This document shows positions 1 through 7,835 of a DNA stretch of 64,000 nucleotides, one piece after another. Position numbers and translations under genes: made by a program. The stretch is from the NCBI GenBank assembly GCA_018062105.1, contig JAGOSV010000002.1, positions 16,658-80,657 on the forward strand, given 5' to 3'. The notes beneath the pieces are model-generated. The model was not told the origin of the DNA and searched no databases. It saw nothing but the letters and a program-made list of their open reading frames with translations. This DNA comes from Sterolibacterium sp. Lineage in GTDB: Bacteria > Pseudomonadota > Gammaproteobacteria > Burkholderiales > Rhodocyclaceae. Position 1 is the stretch's first letter. Each line of letters opens with the position of its first letter.

Positions 1-29
1 GTTGCTTGCCCGCTCGAGACCCCGCCCGT

Positions 30-245
30 TCAGATTTTCGAAATACGGATCTCGTTGGTGCCATCCGCCTGGTATTGGGCGGCGTAACGATAACCGTTGC
101 GTCGCAGTATCGAATACAAGGGCTGCGGCTCGCAGTGCAGCAGCAGAATGAGCTCCTCGCCCGGTGCCAGCTGATCGAGCGCAGCCAGTGTGCGCTCTAG
201 TGGTTCCGGTGGTTGCATCTCCCGGCCGTCGATGATTCTAGACAT
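30..245 (-). CDS. DUF2249 domain protein
   Basis: Small soluble protein of 71 aa. It has the DUF2249 (TusA-like fold) pattern: an N-terminal DGREMQPPEPLERT segment, a central LAPGEELILLLHCEPQPLY strand-turn and a C-terminal beta strand after the LRRNGYRY segment. I start it at ATG 245 rather than at the longer upstream frame because MSRIIDGRE is the usual family beginning. It lies 46 nt downstream of a hemerythrin-like gene on the same strand. DUF2249 and hemerythrin proteins often co-occur in nitric-oxide and denitrification contexts, so a redox or NO-related role is possible, but this is inference from family association. Confidence 0.75.
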   Translation of the reverse strand: MSRIIDGREMQPPEPLERTLAALDQLAPGEELILLLHCEPQPLYSILRRNGYRYAAQYQADGTNEIRISKI

Positions 246-291
246 GGTCAGTACGTTGGCAGGCTCGATGACGAAGAGACAAAAAACCAGT

Positions 292-735
292 TTAGTGAGC
301 GAGGCGGCGGGCCAGTTCCGCCGCAATCGCCTCGACCTGCCCGGCCAACGACTGATCGCACATGGGGTAAAGAATGTTCTCTTCCTTCATGTTGTGTTGC
401 TGCATGAGGATCAACAGGGTTTCCGCCGCACCAGCATAGCCTTCGCCATCCCGGGCCGCCAGCGCCGCCTCCATCTGCCCAACCAGCGCGCGCATCTGAC
501 CATGCTCCATGCGCATCACCTGAGTAGGCCCCTGGCGCATACCTGTGGCATTTTCAAAAGCGGGAAAGAGCACCTCTTCCTCGGCCGTCAGATGGGCTTC
601 GAGCTGCCCGGCAAACTGGCGCTGATGCGTCTCGCAGGACGGCCAGTCCCCCTTTTGCGCGGCCTCTTCGGCTGCCGAGAAAAGGTTATCGCAATGATGG
701 TGATGCGGCGGCAATACCAGACGGATTTCAGACAT
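292..735 (-). CDS. hemerythrin HHE-domain protein
   Basis: 147-aa cytoplasmic protein with the spaced His/Glu ligands of a diiron four-helix hemerythrin: a His cluster near residues 11-14, ETHQRQF, AHLTAEEEVLFP, MEHGQM and QQHNMKEENILYP. Such proteins bind O2 or NO or repair Fe-S clusters. The start at ATG 735 (MSEIRLVLPP) is preferred over the frame opening at 789, because the extra residues do not look like the family. It follows phaC on the same strand by 99 nt and precedes the DUF2249 gene, suggesting a two-gene unit. Confidence 0.8.
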   Translation of the reverse strand: MSEIRLVLPPHHHHCDNLFSAAEEAAQKGDWPSCETHQRQFAGQLEAHLTAEEEVLFPAFENATGMRQGPTQVMRMEHGQMRALVGQMEAALAARDGEGYAGAAETLLILMQQHNMKEENILYPMCDQSLAGQVEAIAAELARRLAH

Positions 736-810
736 GACGAATCTCGCAACCAGGGACGAAAACGTGACTTTAATGCAGGTTCCAGACAATGGCCTTGATG
801 ACCATCAAGT

Positions 811-840
811 CTCCTCAGGTCTCCTCAGGTCTCCTCAGGT
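811..840. repeat. 10-bp tandem repeat x3 overlapping phaC stop
   Basis: The decamer ctcctcaggt occurs three times head to tail, followed by a partial fourth copy (ctcc). The stop codon of phaC (835-837 on the plus strand) lies inside the third unit. Unit number therefore affects only the 3' border of phaC and its spacing to the next gene. Confidence 0.9.
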
Positions 841-2598
841 CTCCATCACATAACTGCCGGGTGCATCTCCCAGGGCCGGGTAATCGTGGGTCGTCGTCGG
901 CCCGGCCTTGACCAGCTTGCCGGCCTGCGGCTTGAGCCAATCCATCCAGTCTTCCCACCACGAACCGGCACGATGCTCGGCACGCTCGCGCCAGCCTTCC
1001 GGCGTGTCGTGGCGCTCTGCACTGCCCACCCAGTATTCGCGCTTGGGCGGATTGACCGGCGGATTGACGATGCCAAGGATATGCCCAGAACTCGACAGAA
1101 CGTAACGCTTGTTACCAGAAACGTGATTATTCACGCAGAACGTCTGGTGCCACGGCGCAATATGGTCATCCGCCGCACCCACGGCATACACCGGCTGGCT
1201 GATGCGTTCCAGGTCGATCTTCTCGCCGGCGATGGTCAGGGCATCGCGCTTGATGAGATTGTTGTTGATGTAAAACTCGCGCAGATACCATTCGTGCATG
1301 GTCGCCGGCATGCGTGTTGCATCCATGTTCCAATACAGGACATCGAACGGCGGCGGTGCCTCGCCATAGAGATAACCGTGCACCACATAGTGCCAGATCA
1401 GCGTGTTCGAGCGCAGCAAGCGGAAAGCAGCGGCCATCTCGCGCCCCTCGAGCACGCCCTTGGCCGCCATGCTCCTCGACAGCCATTCGATGGTGCTCTC
1501 ATCGAGGAAGATTTCAATATCCCCGGGCTTGCGGTAATCGACCAGCGCCGTCAGCAGGGTCACGCTCGACACCGGCACCTCACGCGCCGGATAACGCCGG
1601 TTGGCCCAGGCCATATAGGTCGTCAAGGCGGCACCGCCGATGCAATAGCCCACCGCATTCACCTGTTTCGAACCGCTGATGTGGCAAGCCACCTCGATGA
1701 TCTTGTCGATGCCATCGGTCAGGTAATCATCGAAACTCACGTTTCGCATGCTCTCATCCGGGTTCTTCCAGCTCGTGATAAATACGCTGAAACCCTGATC
1801 GAGCAGATACTTGACCATGCTCTTGGCCGGTGTCATATCGAGGATGTAATGCTTGTTGATCCAGGCCGTCACGATGACGATGGGCTTTTCAAAGTTCTTT
1901 GCCACGGTCGGCGTGTAGTGCAAAACCTCCAGCAGATGATTGCGGAACACCACCTTGCCCGGCGTCACCGCCAGGTTCTGGCCGACCTTGAAATCATCCG
2001 GATCGGTCATGCGGATGGTGCCCGTCTCGTAATCCTCGACCATATTGTTGAAACCACGCACCAGGCTTTGTCCCCGGCTTTCGATGGCTTTGCGCATGGC
2101 CACCGGATTACTCCAGAAGAAATTGGTCGGTGCCAGCATGTTCAGCCACTCGCGTGACCAGAAGGCGGCACGGCGGCGCTCATGGTTCGACAAGCCCGGA
2201 GTTTCATGAATCATGTCCTGCGTCTGCCGCGTCAGCAGCAGATACCACTGCTTGGCAACACTCCCGCTTGCCACCTCCGACCAATCGGCATCACGAAACC
2301 GCGCATCATCCGTGTGCGGATGAACCACTTCCCGGGCCGGCATCCCCAGGGCACGCTGCCAGGTATGCCAGGACAGCGTCAGCGCATCCATGGAAAATTG
2401 GCTCGTCGCCTCCATCAGCTCCTGCGGATGCAAAAGCCAGGCAATCTGGCTGTGTATCAATGGTGCCACCATCCCGATCGGGTCTATCCTGCTTTCCACC
2501 GCCTGATTCAGGGCATGCCAGGCATCCTTGGGGGTCACCAGCGTCTTGGTCTTGCCGGCAGTAGGGTGATCCATTGTGTCATCCATTTCATGATTCAT
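835..2598 (-). CDS. phaC: class I poly(3-hydroxyalkanoate) synthase PhaC
   Basis: 587 aa, typical length for class I PHA synthase, which polymerises 3-hydroxyacyl-CoA into storage granules. The lipase-like box GYCIGG places the catalytic Cys at residue 319. The downstream Asp (AADDHIAPW) and His (SSGHILG) complete the triad. The conserved N-terminal PhaC domain (WKNPDESM and neighbouring motifs) is present. No PhaA or PhaB gene is adjacent. It is divergent from uspA with about 90 nt between. The ATG at 2598 has no clear Shine-Dalgarno; MDDTMD a few codons later is an alternative start. Confidence 0.95.
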   Translation of the reverse strand: MNHEMDDTMDHPTAGKTKTLVTPKDAWHALNQAVESRIDPIGMVAPLIHSQIAWLLHPQELMEATSQFSMDALTLSWHTWQRALGMPAREVVHPHTDDARFRDADWSEVASGSVAKQWYLLLTRQTQDMIHETPGLSNHERRRAAFWSREWLNMLAPTNFFWSNPVAMRKAIESRGQSLVRGFNNMVEDYETGTIRMTDPDDFKVGQNLAVTPGKVVFRNHLLEVLHYTPTVAKNFEKPIVIVTAWINKHYILDMTPAKSMVKYLLDQGFSVFITSWKNPDESMRNVSFDDYLTDGIDKIIEVACHISGSKQVNAVGYCIGGAALTTYMAWANRRYPAREVPVSSVTLLTALVDYRKPGDIEIFLDESTIEWLSRSMAAKGVLEGREMAAAFRLLRSNTLIWHYVVHGYLYGEAPPPFDVLYWNMDATRMPATMHEWYLREFYINNNLIKRDALTIAGEKIDLERISQPVYAVGAADDHIAPWHQTFCVNNHVSGNKRYVLSSSGHILGIVNPPVNPPKREYWVGSAERHDTPEGWRERAEHRAGSWWEDWMDWLKPQAGKLVKAGPTTTHDYPALGDAPGSYVMET

Positions 2599-2643
2599 TT
2601 ATCGGGAGGTTTTCAGCGTTGCTAACAACCATAAGCAGACAAT

Positions 2644-2649
2644 TATAAT
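2644..2649 (+). promoter_or_regulatory. -10 hexamer TATAAT upstream of uspA
   Basis: A perfect TATAAT lies 38 nt before the uspA start. The best -35 match, TTGCTA at 2619-2624, has a 19-nt spacer, so the promoter call is moderate. Confidence 0.4.
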
Positions 2650-2687
2650 CGGCTACCCACTATCCAAGCATCCGAGAGGAGGTCGTC

Positions 2688-3131
2688 ATGTTTCAACACC
2701 TGCTGGTTCCCGCCGATGGCTCCGAACTCTCGTCCATGGCCATACACAAAGCTATCGAATTTGCCCGGGAAACCGGTGCAAAAATCACTTTCTTTTTCGT
2801 TCAGCCCGACTATCCGATTGCCTTCTATGGTGAAGGGGCACTGATCGATCCGGCAACACCGGACAAATTCACCGAACTCACCAATACCCAAGCAAACGAC
2901 ATCCTCACCACAGCAAAACAGCAGGCCACGGCAGCCGGCGTCCCCTGCACCACCCGCACCACGGTCAGCGACCTGATCTTCATGGCCATCATTGACGCCG
3001 CAACAGATTCGGGCTGCGATCTGATCTTTATGGCCTCACACGGTCGACGAGGCATCAGCGGCCTGCTGCTGGGCAGCGAAACCCAGAAAGTACTGACCCA
3101 TTCAAAAGTCCCGGTGCTGGTCTGGCGTTAA
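2688..3131 (+). CDS. universal stress protein UspA family
   Basis: 147 aa, a single Usp domain. The N-terminal LLVPADGSELS and C-terminal ASHGRRGISGLLLGSETQKV match the ATP-binding type (G-x2-G-x9-G-S). The start ATG follows a strong AGGAGGT at the usual distance. It is monocistronic and divergent from phaC. Universal stress proteins next to PHA genes are common in betaproteobacteria that respond to starvation or low oxygen; a direct link here is inferred. Confidence 0.9.
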   Translation: MFQHLLVPADGSELSSMAIHKAIEFARETGAKITFFFVQPDYPIAFYGEGALIDPATPDKFTELTNTQANDILTTAKQQATAAGVPCTTRTTVSDLIFMAIIDAATDSGCDLIFMASHGRRGISGLLLGSETQKVLTHSKVPVLVWR

Positions 3132-3253
3132 ATCAGCGCCAAGCACGCACCAAGTACATTAAATACCTTGTATGCCACCGCCCACGATATCCTTCATCCC
3201 TTTATCCAGCCAGCAACAAATCACAAAACCGGGTAATTTTTACAATTTTTCTT

Positions 3254-3259
3254 TATACT
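3254..3259 (+). promoter_or_regulatory. possible -10 (TATACT) ahead of pilus operon
   Basis: TATACT lies in the AT-rich part of the 410-nt gap between uspA and the first pilus gene. A convincing -35 is not present at 16-18 nt, so this is only a candidate start for the pilus transcript. Confidence 0.25.
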
Positions 3260-3358
3260 CGCCAAGATAGATGTCTCTGGCTGGCCGTCCTCAGATACAG
3301 GGCACAAGGCACGGTCAGAGCACAGTCAGAACATAAAAATACAAAATACTAGGAAGAG

Positions 3359-3529
3359 ATGAACGACTTGAGCAAACAGGATACGTTTGCCGGGGAAGAA
3401 CGAGGGCAGCACATCCCTGTGTGCGGCTCTGCTGCCACCTTCGCTCCCCCCCCACAAGCTGCATCAAATCTGTCACGCCCCATCCGTACCGGACCCGGTG
3501 GCGTTCTGGTTCTTCGTTCGTGTGTCTGA
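3359..3529 (+). CDS. possible 56-aa leader ORF before pilus operon
   Basis: An ATG preceded by AGGAAGAG opens a 56-codon frame (MNDLSKQDTFAGEERGQ...) that ends 14 nt before the first possible start of the pilL-like gene. The frame crosses an eight-C run (3446-3453). I recognise no family. It could be a small leader peptide of the pilus operon or simply leader RNA. The ribosome-site spacing is plausible, but there is no homology evidence. Confidence 0.3.
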   Translation: MNDLSKQDTFAGEERGQHIPVCGSAATFAPPPQAASNLSRPIRTGPGGVLVLRSCV

Positions 3530-3566
3530 CCACTGAACACCCATGCTGGCACCGCCCCCAGGAGGA

Positions 3567-4319
3567 ATGAAATTGAGTGGATTCCGAAAACTGTTGCTGC
3601 TGAGCCTCGCTACCCTCTCACTGGCAGCACACGCCCAACTGAAAATGAAATACCCCGCCGCCACCTTCGATGCAGGCGAGGCAGAACCTGGGGGCGTCAC
3701 CGCCCCCCTGAACTCCTCGCACGCCATACGCGAAGACTACAACAATAATGCCCCCGCCGCTGCCCCGGCACCCACCTCCGGCCCGGTCAGTGAAGAAACA
3801 CCAGGAAGCATTACGATCACTCCGGCCGCCACCGAAACCAGCCCCCCCCCGTCTGAGCCAGCCCCAGCCCCGAATCCAGAGCCGGCTCCGGCCGCTGCGC
3901 CCATGGCCGAGTCTGCCCCGCCTGCCGAAAATCACACACCCTACACCCCACCCACCAGCCCATCATCCACCAGCGAACCGGCACCCTCCAGCGAGCCAGT
4001 CACCACCGAATCTCGCCAGATATCTACCAGCATGATGGCCCCCAAAGTTCCGGAACGTGTGAGCTTTGACAGTCAGGCACACTGGCGCATCCAGAGTGGT
4101 GATCGCCTTTCTGATGTTTTCACACGCTGGGCTCAGTCTGTCGGCTGGCAGGTCGCCTGGGAAACCACGGACATGGTCGCCCAGGCAGATCTCGAACTTG
4201 ACGACACCTTCACCGGCGCAGTCACCAAAGTAGCCGAAGCACTGAACCGCAGCGGCAGTGATCTGCAAGTGAAGTTCTATACGGCCAACCACATGCTGCG
4301 CGTCATGGCGAGGAAATAA
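3567..4319 (+). CDS. pilL: PilL/TcpQ-like periplasmic pilus protein
   Basis: About 250 aa. It has an N-terminal Sec signal (FRKLLLLSLATLSLAAHAQ), a long Pro/Ala/Ser-rich linker (about residues 55-165) and a C-terminal TcpQ-type domain (WRIQSGDRLSDVFTRWAQ ... VKFYTANHMLRVMARK). R64 PilL and TcpQ help assemble the secretin of type IVb pili. The start is uncertain: GGAGGA at 3561-3566 abuts ATG 3567 and is ideally spaced for TTG 3573, while ATG 3543 lacks a ribosome site. A nine-C run (3842-3850) inside the linker could shift the frame. It is the first clear gene of the pilus operon; pilN follows 5 nt later. Confidence 0.75.
   Translation: MKLSGFRKLLLLSLATLSLAAHAQLKMKYPAATFDAGEAEPGGVTAPLNSSHAIREDYNNNAPAAAPAPTSGPVSEETPGSITITPAATETSPPPSEPAPAPNPEPAPAAAPMAESAPPAENHTPYTPPTSPSSTSEPAPSSEPVTTESRQISTSMMAPKVPERVSFDSQAHWRIQSGDRLSDVFTRWAQSVGWQVAWETTDMVAQADLELDDTFTGAVTKVAEALNRSGSDLQVKFYTANHMLRVMARK
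3842..3850. repeat. poly-C tract (9 C) in pilL-like gene
   Basis: Nine consecutive C within the proline-rich linker of the pilL-like frame. Gain or loss of one C would abolish the downstream TcpQ domain. Confidence 0.9.
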
Positions 4320-4324
4320 ACGAG

Positions 4325-6001
4325 ATGCAGAAAAACTGGACGACCCTGGCTCTGGCCACCCTGGTCCTGGGAGCCACACTCTTTACCACTGGCTGCGCCA
4401 CCAAGCGCATCGCTCCCATGCAGAAGGAAATCACCACCACCGATGAGCAGGTAAATGGCCTGCTACGCAAGATCGACCGTGGCGGTGCCGCGCAACCTGC
4501 TAGGCCTGTTGCCGAAAATGTGGACGGCATCTGGCTGCCGGTACGCAAGGTGCGTGACAGCGAACTTCAGTCTGCCGCCTACAAAGTGACCAGCCGGCGC
4601 TTCTCGGTCAACCGTGAATTTCATACGCTGCGTGATGTCGCCGAACGGGTCACCCTGCTGATCGGTGTTCCGGTCACCCTGGCACCGGAACTCCAGCCCG
4701 AAGGGCAAGCCGCCACGAACACTGTATCCCCCCCAGGCGGTGCTCCTGGCTCGGTGACGCCATTTGCCATGACCGGCAGCCAGTATTCCCTGTCCGGCAA
4801 TGTGGTACCCCTGAGCTATGACGGTCCCCTGTCCGGATTCCTCGATGTCGTCGCAGCACGTTTTGGTGCCTACTGGGAATGGAGTGGCGACAGCATCCGC
4901 TTCTATCGCTTCACCACCCGCACCTTCCGTCTCTCTGCTCTGCCGGGTGAAACCTCGACACAAAATCTCGTTTCCAACACCACCGGAGGCAGTTCCAGTG
5001 GCGGTGGCAGCAACAGCTCCACATCCGAAACCAAACAAAAAACCCAGATTGAATCCCGGTTGTCTGTCTGGCAGGGTGTGCTCGACTCCATCAAGGGTAT
5101 GCTGTCGAAGACCGGCTCTTCAGTCACCGTCACCGCAGCGACGGGCAGTGTCACCGTCACCGATACACCGGAAGTTTTGGCGCGTGTCGAAAAATTCATC
5201 GAACAACAGAATGCCGCCCTCAGCAAACAGGTCGTCATCAATGTGCGCGTGCTGTCCGTCGATCTCAATGATGGCGAGAATTACGGCATCAACTGGGATG
5301 TCGTCTATCGCTCGATGGCCGGCAACATGGGCTTCCGCTTCAAAAACTCGTTCTTTGATCCGGGCTCGACCACCAATCCGACCCTGAATCTCAACGTACT
5401 CAGCTCCGCCGGTCGGGTCGGTCAGGATCCCAATGGCGCACTGACGGGTGCCAAGATAGCCACCTGGGCCGGCTCGCAAGCCCTCATCAACGCGCTCTCC
5501 AGCCAGGGTCAGGTCTCCCAGATCACCTCGGCCTCGCTGACCACCCTCAACAACCAGGCCGCCCCGCTGCAGGTTGGCCGCCAAACCACCTACCTGGCCT
5601 CCTCGACCACCACTGTCACCCAGGGCGCAGGCACCACCACCACCCTGCAGCCCGGCATGCTCACCACCGGCTTTTCAATGTCCATTGTGCCGCACATCTT
5701 CGACCGTGGCCAGCTGATGCTGCAATACGCCATCGACATTTCTTCACTGCTGGGCATGTACACCGTCAGCTCCAACAACTCGAGCATCCAGGCACCCGAT
5801 GTCGACACCCGAAACTTCATGCAGCGCGTCCTGCTGACCTCCGGCGACACCCTGGTCATGACTGGCTTTGAACAGGCTGTGACCAATGCCAGCAGCTCGG
5901 GCATGGGACGTTCCAACAACACCATGCTGGGTGGCGGTGTCAGCGGCAAGCGCAACCGCAGCGTGCTGGTCATCCTGATTCAACCCATCACGGCAGAATG
6001 A
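4325..6001 (+). CDS. pilN: type IVb pilus outer-membrane secretin PilN (lipoprotein)
   Basis: 558 aa. The N-terminus ends in a slightly atypical lipobox (FTTGC, Cys 24), so it is predicted to be an outer-membrane lipoprotein. The middle contains N-domains and a Gly/Ser-rich linker near residues 222-240. The C-terminal third is a secretin channel (VPHIFDRGQLMLQYAIDIS and the LVMTGFEQ strand). It forms the gated outer-membrane pore through which the pilus leaves the cell. GAGGA precedes the ATG, and it lies 5 nt after the pilL-like gene and 3 nt before pilO. Length and order match PilN/BfpB of type IVb systems. Confidence 0.9.
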   Translation: MQKNWTTLALATLVLGATLFTTGCATKRIAPMQKEITTTDEQVNGLLRKIDRGGAAQPARPVAENVDGIWLPVRKVRDSELQSAAYKVTSRRFSVNREFHTLRDVAERVTLLIGVPVTLAPELQPEGQAATNTVSPPGGAPGSVTPFAMTGSQYSLSGNVVPLSYDGPLSGFLDVVAARFGAYWEWSGDSIRFYRFTTRTFRLSALPGETSTQNLVSNTTGGSSSGGGSNSSTSETKQKTQIESRLSVWQGVLDSIKGMLSKTGSSVTVTAATGSVTVTDTPEVLARVEKFIEQQNAALSKQVVINVRVLSVDLNDGENYGINWDVVYRSMAGNMGFRFKNSFFDPGSTTNPTLNLNVLSSAGRVGQDPNGALTGAKIATWAGSQALINALSSQGQVSQITSASLTTLNNQAAPLQVGRQTTYLASSTTTVTQGAGTTTTLQPGMLTTGFSMSIVPHIFDRGQLMLQYAIDISSLLGMYTVSSNNSSIQAPDVDTRNFMQRVLLTSGDTLVMTGFEQAVTNASSSGMGRSNNTMLGGGVSGKRNRSVLVILIQPITAE

Positions 6002-6004
6002 CGG

Positions 6005-7318
6005 ATGGTGTTCGACTCCAATCCGTCGGCTGACTTCCCGGAGCTGGACAAAGTCCAGCAAACCTTCGAATTCGGCAAGCGAACCTTCGTCTCCGGACTG
6101 TTCTGGCAGCCCCTGCCCGGGCACACCCTGCAACTGCGCAAGGCCGAGCTGCGCAAGATGTCCGAGGAACAGGGCTTCGACCTAGTCGTCCAGCGCACCT
6201 CCGGTATCCCCCAGGCGGGTTTTGCCGCCACTGCAGATGGCATTCGCTCGGGCATGCTGTCCGTGGCAGCGATGGTTTCCAAATCGCTGGAAATGGCCAA
6301 CCGCGACCGCAGCTTCCTGTGCGCCATGCCAATCCCCAACGGCCAGTGGGTCTATGTGGCTCAGCGCGAGGGGGTACTGCTGCATGATGGCGACCTGCTG
6401 GGCAGCGAGGAGATCGTCCAGGCCCGCATGATGAACGACCTGTCGCTCATCGAGTGGCAGACCGTCTTTGCCCCGGAACAATGGGGCATCCCCGGCAGCC
6501 AGGAACGTCGTTTCGAAGACCTGTTGCCCCGGCGCGGGGAGAAATACAGTTTCAAGAGCTGGTGGGAAGTCCGCCCCATCCGCAACCCGTGGATCGATAT
6601 TTTTCTCGATAACACCCGCCTCTACATCACCCTGATCGTCATTGCCCTGGTGCTGACAGGCTACCATTTCTGGAGCCAGTACCGGATCAACAAACAACTG
6701 GAAGCATTTGCCCGCCAAGAAGCCGAAGAAAGCGCTGCCCGTATGGCTGCAGCAGCCGAACAACCGTGGAAAAAAATCCCGCGTGTCAGCGCCTTTATCG
6801 AAGCCTGCGAAACTGCTCGCAACTCTGTCACCACCCTATGGCCTGGCGACTGGCGCACCACGGAAATCCGCTGTACGGAGCCACAGCTATCGATCACCTG
6901 GCGGCGTAGTGACAACGGCACGCTCGACCAATTACTGAATTTCATCCCCACTGCCCGCCTGACTGCCGGCGATGGCAATACCGCCAGCCTGCAACTGCCG
7001 CTCAACATGGGGAAATCCGAGGCCAGCGAAGCCCCCGCCCGGGAACAGATACGCACCATCGAAATGTACACTGTGGCACAACGCTATGCGCTCAACTTCA
7101 AGATAAAACCATCCACCGGCGACTCCGTACCCGGACAACCTGCCAACAGCTACAGCTGGAAATTACTGGACTGGATGATCGAAGATACTCGCCTGATGCC
7201 CGCCACCATCGCATCCCTGCTCGATAGCGAGGGGTTCCGCATCACCCAGCTCGATCTTGCCCTGAGAGAAGGGTCTTTGATATGGACATACAAAGGAGTT
7301 CAATATGTTCGCCCCTAA
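6005..7318 (+). CDS. pilO: type IVb pilus assembly protein PilO2
   Basis: 437 aa with one clear membrane helix (LYITLIVIALVLTGYHFW, about residues 202-219) separating an N-terminal cytoplasmic domain from a periplasmic C-terminal part. This is the PilO2/PilO topology of R64-type systems, where the protein belongs to the inner-membrane platform (similar to a PilM-N fusion role). The assignment rests on gene order (between pilN and pilP) and architecture more than on residue motifs. Its last 14 nt overlap the pilP start, implying translational coupling. Confidence 0.8.
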   Translation: MVFDSNPSADFPELDKVQQTFEFGKRTFVSGLFWQPLPGHTLQLRKAELRKMSEEQGFDLVVQRTSGIPQAGFAATADGIRSGMLSVAAMVSKSLEMANRDRSFLCAMPIPNGQWVYVAQREGVLLHDGDLLGSEEIVQARMMNDLSLIEWQTVFAPEQWGIPGSQERRFEDLLPRRGEKYSFKSWWEVRPIRNPWIDIFLDNTRLYITLIVIALVLTGYHFWSQYRINKQLEAFARQEAEESAARMAAAAEQPWKKIPRVSAFIEACETARNSVTTLWPGDWRTTEIRCTEPQLSITWRRSDNGTLDQLLNFIPTARLTAGDGNTASLQLPLNMGKSEASEAPAREQIRTIEMYTVAQRYALNFKIKPSTGDSVPGQPANSYSWKLLDWMIEDTRLMPATIASLLDSEGFRITQLDLALREGSLIWTYKGVQYVRP

Positions 7319-7829
7319 GATGTTCGCCCGCCAGACGCTCATCCTATTATTGATGGCTGCCTGTAGCGGCACGTCGCTGACAGCCAATGCCCAGCAAAGC
7401 ACGGCCGAACAGCTGCAACGCATCAACGAATCCATCGCCATTTTGAGCGCACAACGACAGGAAATAGAACTGCGTGCCCAGATCGCCTCAAAGCAATACG
7501 AAATCGATCGGGCCAACCACGTCGATGTCACCAATGTCGACCGCTCGCGCCACCCGGTTGTCCGCTCAATCGAAGGTGCTGACGGAAAAATGGCCGCCAC
7601 GCTCATTTTTGGCAGCGGAATACAACAAATCGTCCGACGTGGCGACCACATTCCCGGTGGCTGGATCGTCAGCCGTATCGGTATTGATGCGGTACAGATT
7701 TCCCGTGGCAAAGAACGGGTACGCCTGGCTTATGGTTACGAACCCCCCCCCCCCATATCGACCATGCCTGCCATGCCCACGGGGCTACCGATGACAGCCG
7801 TCCCCCCTCTTAGCCCGACTCTGAGATAA
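7305..7829 (+). CDS. pilP: type IV pilus biogenesis protein PilP
   Basis: 174 aa with a signal peptide (RQTLILLLMAACSGTSLTANA), a coiled-coil-like stretch (TAEQLQRINESIAILSAQRQ) and a small beta domain (RRGDHIPGGWIVSRIGIDAV) typical of PilP proteins that bridge platform and secretin. AAGGAG lies 6 nt before ATG 7305, inside pilO. A 12-C run (7743-7754) encodes the PPPP segment near the C-terminus. Slippage there would replace the last 25 residues and change the spacing to pilQ, which starts 6 nt after the stop. Confidence 0.85.
   Translation: MFAPKMFARQTLILLLMAACSGTSLTANAQQSTAEQLQRINESIAILSAQRQEIELRAQIASKQYEIDRANHVDVTNVDRSRHPVVRSIEGADGKMAATLIFGSGIQQIVRRGDHIPGGWIVSRIGIDAVQISRGKERVRLAYGYEPPPPISTMPAMPTGLPMTAVPPLSPTLR
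7743..7754. repeat. poly-C tract (12 C) in pilP
   Basis: Twelve consecutive C, the longest homopolymer I saw in the window, 75 nt before the pilP stop codon. Runs of this length are prone to replication slippage. Confidence 0.95.
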
Positions 7830-7835
7830 CCGCTC

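Noticed and set aside
886-2157. 423-codon open frame antisense to phaC
   Set aside because: No ribosome site or family; a mirror of the GC-rich phaC coding strand.
3239-3259. TTTACA...TATACT as a promoter for the pilus operon
   Set aside because: Spacer is only 9 nt, too short for a sigma-70 promoter; only the -10 is kept as a weak candidate.
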